Shown here in pieces: positions 9,205 to 13,183 of a DNA stretch of 13,183 nt. The notes beneath the pieces are model-generated. The model was not told the DNA's origin and ran no database searches. It saw only the letters and a list, made by a program, of their open reading frames with translations. This stretch comes from Micrococcales bacterium (GTDB lineage Bacteria > Actinomycetota > Actinomycetes > Actinomycetales > Dermatophilaceae): contig PMJN01000181.1 of NCBI GenBank assembly GCA_003157445.1, forward strand, positions 1 through 13,183, written 5' to 3'. Both the position numbers and the translations under genes were made by a program. Within the stretch, counting starts at the first letter, position 1, and the number at the start of each line of letters is the position of its first letter.

Positions 9205-10833
9205 ATGACCGAGGAGAACGAGAGCCCCCAGTCGCTGGTTAGCCGTCGAATGCTGCTGGCCGCTGCAGGTTTCAGCGCCAGTGTGGCAGCCGCTGCGTCG
9301 GTTGTTAGCCCCGGTAGCGCCCAGGCTGCCAGTGCACAGTTCACCGCTCCGATCGGACGTGGTGGTGGTGATCCGACCCTAACGCCCAATGTGGAGGGTT
9401 TGCACCTGCAGTTCGGCGCCGACGCCTCCCTCGAGGTGGTTGTGTCCTGGTCCACCCTGCAGCCGGTAGAGAAACCACAGGTCTTCCTCGGCCGGCCGGA
9501 CGGTGCTTACGAGCGTGCATTACCCGGCCAGACCCGCACCTACACCGATGCCAAGTCCGGCCAGGTGGTTTACGCCCACCATGTCCATCTCAACGCTCTG
9601 AGCCCTGATCGGGAGTACCTGTATGCAGCGGTGCACGACGGTGCTCAGCCTGAGTTCGGTTCCTTCCGCACCGGGCCGCGCGGCCGGGCGCCCTTCACCT
9701 TCACCAGCTTCGGCGACCAGGGCACGCCGACGCTGGGCAAGCGATACACCCCACCTGCCGGAGTCGCGATCGCCAATCCGCCCTACGTCAACGACAACCT
9801 TGGCTCGCCGGCCGCCAGGGACGTGACCGCCGGGGTCGAGCGCATCCAGCCTCTGTTCCATCTGTTCAACGGCGACCTGTGCTACGCCAACCTGGCAACC
9901 GACCGAGTTCGCACCTGGTCGGACTTCTGGGAGAACAACAGCCGAAGCGCCCGCAACCGGCCCTGGATGCCTGCCGCCGGAAACCACGAGAACGAGCTAG
10001 GCAACGGGCCCATCGGGTACGCCGCCTACCAGACGTACTTCGCCGTTCCCGAAGCCGCCGGACAGACGGACCTCACCCGCGGACTGTGGTATTCATTCAC
10101 CGTTGGCTCGGTCCGGGTGATCAGCGTGGCCAACGATGACGTCTGCTACCAGGACGGCGGCAACAGTTACGTACGCGGCTACTCACAGGGAGCGCAGAAG
10201 GCATGGCTGGAGGCCGAGTTGGCCGACAGCCGCAAGGACCCTGGCGTGGACTGGGTGGTCGTCTGCATGCACCAGGTTGTCGTGAGCACGGCCGACCAGT
10301 TCAACGGGGCCGACCTGGGCGTGCGCCAGGAATGGGTGCCTCTGTTCGACAAGTACGGCGTCGACCTCGTCGTCTGCGGCCACGAGCACCATTACGAGCG
10401 CTCACACCCGATACGCGGCCAGGTACCTAACCGCACGCTCACTCCAATCGCCGCGTCGAAGCAAACCGACGTCGTGGACACCAGCCAGGGCACCGTTCAC
10501 ATGGTGCTCGGTGGCGGTGGCACGTCGGTGCCCTCCAACCAGCTCTTCTTCAACCCGCCGCAGTGCCGAGTCATCACCCAGGTCGGGCCCCCTGACCTCG
10601 CGACCGGCAAACGCCCACCCGTGTATGTCACCGAGCCGGCTGCCTGGTCGGCAGTGCGGGACGCAACACACTCCTACGGCTTTGCCGCCTTCCGCGTGGA
10701 TCCAGGCTCGCGCCACCAGGGCCGAACCACCATGACGGTCACCTACTACGACGTCCTGGGTCCCGGCGGCCAACTCCAGGCCTTCGAGACCTTCACCCTC
10801 CAACGGCCGCGCGCAGACGCTCAAGGAGCCTGA
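9205..10833 (+). CDS. Tat-exported purple acid phosphatase (metallophosphoesterase)
   Basis: A 542-residue dinuclear-metal phosphatase predicted to work outside the membrane, releasing phosphate from monoesters. The signal peptide has a twin-arginine motif SRRMLL (R14, R15), a hydrophobic stretch of small residues (about 19-35) and a likely cleavage after SAQA (residues 38-41). An N-terminal fibronectin-like domain (about 63-158: LHLQFG, VVVSWST, FRTGP) precedes the catalytic domain, the standard purple acid phosphatase layout. All five metal motifs are present: D171 (GDQG), D224 and Y227 (NGDLCY), N260 (GNHE), H356 (VCMHQ), H393 and H395 (CGHEHHYER). The Tyr is the ligand that gives these enzymes their colour. 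No clear Shine-Dalgarno precedes ATG 9205, and a start further in would lose the Tat motif, so this start is kept. Phosphate-starvation control is common in the family, but no PHO-box-like repeat was recognised upstream. The true substrate could also be a phosphodiester. Confidence 0.95.
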   Translation: MTEENESPQSLVSRRMLLAAAGFSASVAAAASVVSPGSAQAASAQFTAPIGRGGGDPTLTPNVEGLHLQFGADASLEVVVSWSTLQPVEKPQVFLGRPDGAYERALPGQTRTYTDAKSGQVVYAHHVHLNALSPDREYLYAAVHDGAQPEFGSFRTGPRGRAPFTFTSFGDQGTPTLGKRYTPPAGVAIANPPYVNDNLGSPAARDVTAGVERIQPLFHLFNGDLCYANLATDRVRTWSDFWENNSRSARNRPWMPAAGNHENELGNGPIGYAAYQTYFAVPEAAGQTDLTRGLWYSFTVGSVRVISVANDDVCYQDGGNSYVRGYSQGAQKAWLEAELADSRKDPGVDWVVVCMHQVVVSTADQFNGADLGVRQEWVPLFDKYGVDLVVCGHEHHYERSHPIRGQVPNRTLTPIAASKQTDVVDTSQGTVHMVLGGGGTSVPSNQLFFNPPQCRVITQVGPPDLATGKRPPVYVTEPAAWSAVRDATHSYGFAAFRVDPGSRHQGRTTMTVTYYDVLGPGGQLQAFETFTLQRPRADAQGA

Positions 10834-10914
10834 GCGACGCAGCCGGGACACTCGACACTGTCAAACAGACGTTCAAGACGTGGTCGCTTTCGGTCTTCTC
10901 GCCGGCCGGACCGT

Positions 10915-10932
10915 GACGTCGGCGCTGACGTC
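10915..10932. repeat. 18-bp near-palindrome
   Basis: GACGTC-GGCGCT-GACGTC: 16 of 18 bases are symmetric, and the only mismatched pair is G with T. It lies about 80 bp after the phosphatase stop. It could be an operator or just two chance copies of GACGTC; nothing nearby begins a gene. Confidence 0.45.
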
Positions 10933-11048
10933 TCGTCGAACCGTTTGAGGTGACCACAGACCCCGTCGCTGATCCCTGGTTGCCATTCCGCTACCGGAAG
11001 TGTGAGAACTACCGGACAAGTAGCCGATGAGCGGATGGTTCTCAGCCG

Positions 11049-11074
11049 GTGATCGAGAGTCGCCTCTCGGTCAC
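11049..11074 (+). terminator. Strong hairpin, possible terminator of the phosphatase gene
   Basis: GTGATCGAGAG and CTCTCGGTCAC form an 11-bp stem with one wobble pair around the tetraloop TCGC. It is about 215 bp past the phosphatase stop and lacks a T-run, so termination is only likely by position. It is the best hairpin downstream of that gene. Confidence 0.4.
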
Positions 11075-11212
11075 GAGCCTGTAGCCCCGGCATCCGTTCC
11101 GCATTCGCTCGCGGTCACCTGCGCACACGGCCGCTTGGTTGCCGTGACCAACCTTCCTTGGACGTGATGGCTTTGAGCACGAGTATCTGGCTGCACGGAT
11201 GGTGACCGCACT

Positions 11213-11309
11213 CTGGTCGACGTCGCGCAGATGGTAGGGCTGCTGGCGGGTTAAACCGTCAGGTCCGTCCGATCAGCTTGCGGGCTGCGGCCATGGTGGC
11301 CTGGGTGTG
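11213..11309 (-). pseudogene. Possible C-terminal relic of a transposase (IS110-like?)
   Basis: On the minus strand one frame gives HTQATMAAARKLIGRT then TGA at 11259-11261. A neighbouring frame continues with LTRQQPYHLRDVDQ. Joined, this looks like the end of IS110/IS116-type transposases, where an ARKL helix is followed by a W..LLTR..Y stretch. The resemblance is from memory and short. No DEDD or serine motif, start or element end is visible, so the call is weak. Confidence 0.25.
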
Positions 11310-11636
11310 GCAGTGCCCGTGGGGAGGCGCGGCTCGGCGCCGACCACCAATTCCCTTAGCCTGCTTGGGAGAGACGGGACCCGGCCGACGATCTCTTTCA
11401 CGAGCCCGAAGCTCACTCGGAAACCGTCGCCATCAAGGCCCCTCCCAAGTCACCGCCACCTGTCACCGGCAGACACTTCAAGTGGTACAAGCCGTCAATG
11501 GTGCCCCGCCGGGCAAGGTGATCCGAACGCGATCCGTGGGCCCTGATGTCCGCCCTAGGGCGTGGGGGACAGACAGTGGTCGTGCCGCACTCAGCGTGAC
11601 CTGGCAAAGCCGCATGACTTGCGTTGCAAGATCTAA

Positions 11637-11669
11637 CAATTTGCATAGTGTATTAATGTGTCAATTTGC
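11637..11669. repeat. Direct repeat CAATTTGC, AT-rich island
   Basis: CAATTTGC occurs at 11637-11644 and 11662-11669, 25 bp start to start. It lies within an AT-rich island of about 50 bp that stands out from the GC-rich surroundings. TTGCAA (11624-11629) and TAGTGT (11647-11652), 17 bp apart, could be a weak promoter. It lies upstream of the Shine-Dalgarno-like AGGAGG at 11815. Confidence 0.4.
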
Positions 11670-11832
11670 GCTATACCGCCAAGTCGAGTCTTGATCGTGA
11701 TTCCCGTTGGCTCCCTTTTGGTCACGTGAGGTTTCTATGGCAACGCACCATGAGATCCTGCTCTCCATTGCGCCGTTTCTACTACGCCGGCTCGTACGGC
11801 CGAGTACGCACCGCAGGAGGTGAACCAGGAGA

Positions 11833-12087
11833 ATAACAAGTACGATCGATAGCCTCAGCAAAGTCCCATGGCTTCTTGCGTGGGTTGGGGTGTCTCTGGT
11901 CAGCGTCCTTGTGATTACTTTGGCGGGTTCGTTCTTCGGAGATCCCACCTTCGGTTGTTCTATGGGCGGTCTGTTCGTGATCATGGGGCAGCCGGAGGCT
12001 ACTCGGGATCGGAGTGCCGTAACCGCAAGCCCTCTCGATAGTCGCTCAGGGACACCAAGCCCTCGGAATGAGTGGGCTCATAAGTAG
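11833..12087 (+). pseudogene. Possible broken small membrane-protein ORF
   Basis: AGGAGG at 11815-11820 is a textbook Shine-Dalgarno, followed by a second AGGAG at 11827-11831. The frame opened by the nearest GTG (11820) stops after ten codons (MNQENNKYDR). A shifted frame encodes a membrane helix (VPWLLAWVGVSLVSVLVITL, then AGSFFG) and a polar tail ending at TAA 12087. No standard start lies between the Shine-Dalgarno and the helix in that frame; the first GTG is at 11890, inside the helix. A frameshift in a once-real gene would explain this, but chance is also possible. No family recognised. Confidence 0.25.
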
Positions 12088-12486
12088 TTTTTCCCCGCTC
12101 CAGGATTCCTTCCTGCATGTCTTCACTGGTTGTTTGTGACTGCTCCCTACTCTTTAGGTCTCCCGGACGCTGTTGGCCATTGTCCGGAGAATCCCAAGCT
12201 TGGGCGTGGATCACTGGCACCTTTGACTTCCCGGGATGCAACCTCACCTTGGCTTCGGACGAGCTCATCTGACTCGGTGAGATCAAACAAGGCGCTGGAT
12301 GCCAACCCAATGACCAGTAAGTTCTGAAGGTCGTACGCCACGGAGGCTCTTGTCGAAGTGTCATTCCGGGACTAGGACACCGTTCCCGGCGGGGCGGCCG
12401 TTCCAGAGTTCTCACAGACGGATCGTCATATGACACGGATCCCAGGCCGCAGGGTCGCCGCCGTGGTTGTGCGAGTGTCACCGGTT

Positions 12487-12508
12487 GTCGATCCTTGCGA
12501 CGATCGAC
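12487..12508. repeat. 7-bp inverted repeat GTCGATC/GATCGAC
   Basis: GTCGATC (12487-12493) and GATCGAC (12502-12508) pair perfectly around an 8-base loop. It lies 30 bp left of the larger inverted repeat. Confidence 0.5.
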
Positions 12509-12562
12509 GGCGCGAATGAGCAGGGGCCTCCGACGGCGTCGGCTAGTCGTTCCTGACTGGGA

Positions 12563-12580
12563 CCCGGCTGGTTCGCCGGG
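12563..12580 (+). repeat. Hairpin CCCGGC-6-GCCGGG inside the 13-bp inverted repeat
   Basis: A perfect 6-bp GC stem with loop TGGTTC. CGCACCTTTCAG follows, without a convincing T-run. Confidence 0.5.
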
Positions 12581-12597
12581 CGCACCTTTCAGTATCT

Positions 12598-12640
12598 AGT
12601 AGTGAGAAGCGCGGAGTCGTCCAGTGGTGAGAATCGCAGA
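12598..12640 (+). repeat. Two imperfect 18-bp direct repeats, 25 bp apart
   Basis: AGTAGTGAGAAGCGCGGA (12598-12615) and AGTGGTGAGAATCGCAGA (12623-12640) agree at 15 of 18 bases. The 25-bp period could place them on nearly the same face of the helix. There are only two copies, so this is not an iteron array. Confidence 0.45.
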
Positions 12641-13016
12641 ATCCGATTACGGCGCAATGGTTTCGACGACTAGCCGACAACTGTCCACAACCTAGTAGCC
12701 CGGATCAGCGGTTTTCGGGTTCACTGGCCGGTGTTGCCGCAGAAATGTCTCAAGTCGATTCAGTCGTGTGCACATTCGCCAACGCGGTCGTATCTGCGTA
12801 TTGCGCCTACCTGTGCCCATGAGGTGTGACCACATTCGGGACCATTAGCCCTAGTGGTGCGCACCTGAGTCCCGCAAACGTGGATTGTCTGATGAGCCAT
12901 TGACCCGGCACAGTCTTGCCCGTGCACTCTTGTTGACGGGGCGGGAATTGGGTGCGGGTGTGGCGAAATTGGGCAGACAGCGGCCGGCAGATTCCATCAG
13001 AAGGATGAAATCAACT

Positions 13017-13183
13017 ATGACCTCATCTCCCAGCAGTCGCGTGGCGGGCGTTCGGCGAGCTTTCGCATCGCACCGAACCACACTGACAACGGTGGTTGCA
13101 CTCATGCTCATCGCGATCGGCATCATCGCAGTGGCGATCAGCCGATCCGGCACCCACGCGGGGTCTTCCACATCCGCTGCGGC
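13017..13183 (+). CDS. N-terminus of a membrane-anchored or exported protein (cut by window edge)
   Basis: The frame is open from ATG 13017 to the right edge, with 55 full codons visible. A short basic cytoplasmic start (RVAGVRRAFASHR) leads into one hydrophobic segment (TVVALMLIAIGIIAVAI), then a Ser/Thr/Gly-rich stretch (SRSGTHAGSSTSAA) typical of an outside linker. The positive-inside rule puts the C-terminus outside the membrane. Codons are GC-rich at third positions, unlike the preceding 2 kb. AGAAGG at 12999-13004 can serve ATG 13017 (12 bases away); the ATG at 13005 touches it directly and is less likely. Too little is visible for a family; anchored enzymes such as sortases and lipid- or wall-linked proteins start this way. 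Confidence 0.6.
   Translation, partial: MTSSPSSRVAGVRRAFASHRTTLTTVVALMLIAIGIIAVAISRSGTHAGSSTSAA

Larger units (their letters stand above)
12538..12678. repeat. 13-bp perfect inverted repeat with 115-bp interior
   Basis: GTCGGCTAGTCGT (12538-12550) and ACGACTAGCCGAC (12666-12678) are exact reverse complements. The interior holds a hairpin (12563-12580) and a direct repeat pair (12598-12640) but no coding sequence. Size and layout suit the ends of a tiny non-autonomous element or a structured regulatory region. I found no flanking target duplication. Confidence 0.6.
10834..13016. other. 2.2-kb region without an intact gene
   Basis: ORFs up to 160 codons occur on both strands, but none shows a known family, a fitting ribosome site or the strong third-position GC of the real genes nearby. 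Base composition is more mixed, with an AT-rich island at 11625-11675. It holds a palindrome (10915-10932), hairpins (11049-11074, 12487-12508, 12563-12580), a long spaced inverted repeat (12538-12678) and two sets of short direct repeats. It also holds a possible transposase relic (11213-11309) and a possible broken membrane ORF (11833-12087). It reads as degraded or foreign DNA rather than a regulatory region for one gene. Confidence 0.6.

Noticed and set aside
11278..11694. 138-codon plus-strand ORF
   Set aside because: No family resemblance, Arg/Ser/Pro-rich in the manner of an out-of-frame reading of GC-rich DNA, and opposite to the possible transposase relic.
11999..12481. 160-codon minus-strand ORF, the longest in the right-hand desert
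   Set aside because: Third codon positions are not GC-biased, there is no ribosome site, and no fold or family is suggested. It also overlaps the possible membrane ORF and looks like chance.
12681..12689. CTGTCCACA, one base from the actinobacterial DnaA box TTGTCCACA
   Set aside because: A single box with no cluster, no AT-rich unwinding region and no dnaA/dnaN nearby; not an origin.
12933..12938. TTGACG as a -35 for the gene at 13017
   Set aside because: No acceptable -10 lies 16-19 bp downstream.

Overview
The window is high-GC DNA from an actinobacterium. The evidence is a furA-katG operon whose FurA and KatG closely follow the mycobacterial/streptomycete proteins (KatG keeps M. tuberculosis residue numbering through the proximal histidine), a CYTH-CHAD fusion, a Tat-exported purple acid phosphatase, and a tRNA-Tyr-like fragment of actinobacterial type. 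The genus cannot be fixed from the sequence.

Left part (1-4.3 kb, all minus strand): a KatG gene cut by the left edge is preceded by furA, 29 bp apart, with an operator-like AT-rich stretch just upstream of furA. To the right is a two-gene operon, a TetR-type regulator followed by an MFS exporter whose start overlaps the regulator's stop. A 28-bp near-perfect palindrome lies just upstream of the regulator and is its likely operator.

Middle (4.5-6.75 kb): a scar of mobile DNA. It holds the 3' part of a tRNA-Tyr-like gene, a perfect 15-bp-stem hairpin, a tyrosine recombinase pseudogene with about ten frame lesions but all catalytic motifs still readable, and the 3' end of an IS3-type transposase with a shortened DDE spacing. 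A 410-bp non-coding stretch follows.

Right part, plus strand (6.75-10.8 kb): three intact genes. They are a CYTH-CHAD protein (triphosphate/polyphosphate related), a 104-residue protein I do not recognise, and a Tat-exported purple acid phosphatase with all seven metal ligands visible. The outer two share a phosphate theme, but the gaps (222 and 385 bp) do not suggest a single operon.

Right end (10.83-13.18 kb): about 2.2 kb with no intact gene. It contains hairpins, a long spaced inverted repeat, short direct repeats, a possible transposase relic and a possible broken small membrane ORF. The start of a single-pass membrane or exported protein runs off the right edge. I see no CRISPR array, complete tRNA, rRNA or recognisable defence system, and no clearly new system. 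The best leads are the att-like scar, the orphan 104-residue gene and the structured intergenic DNA near 12.5-12.7 kb.
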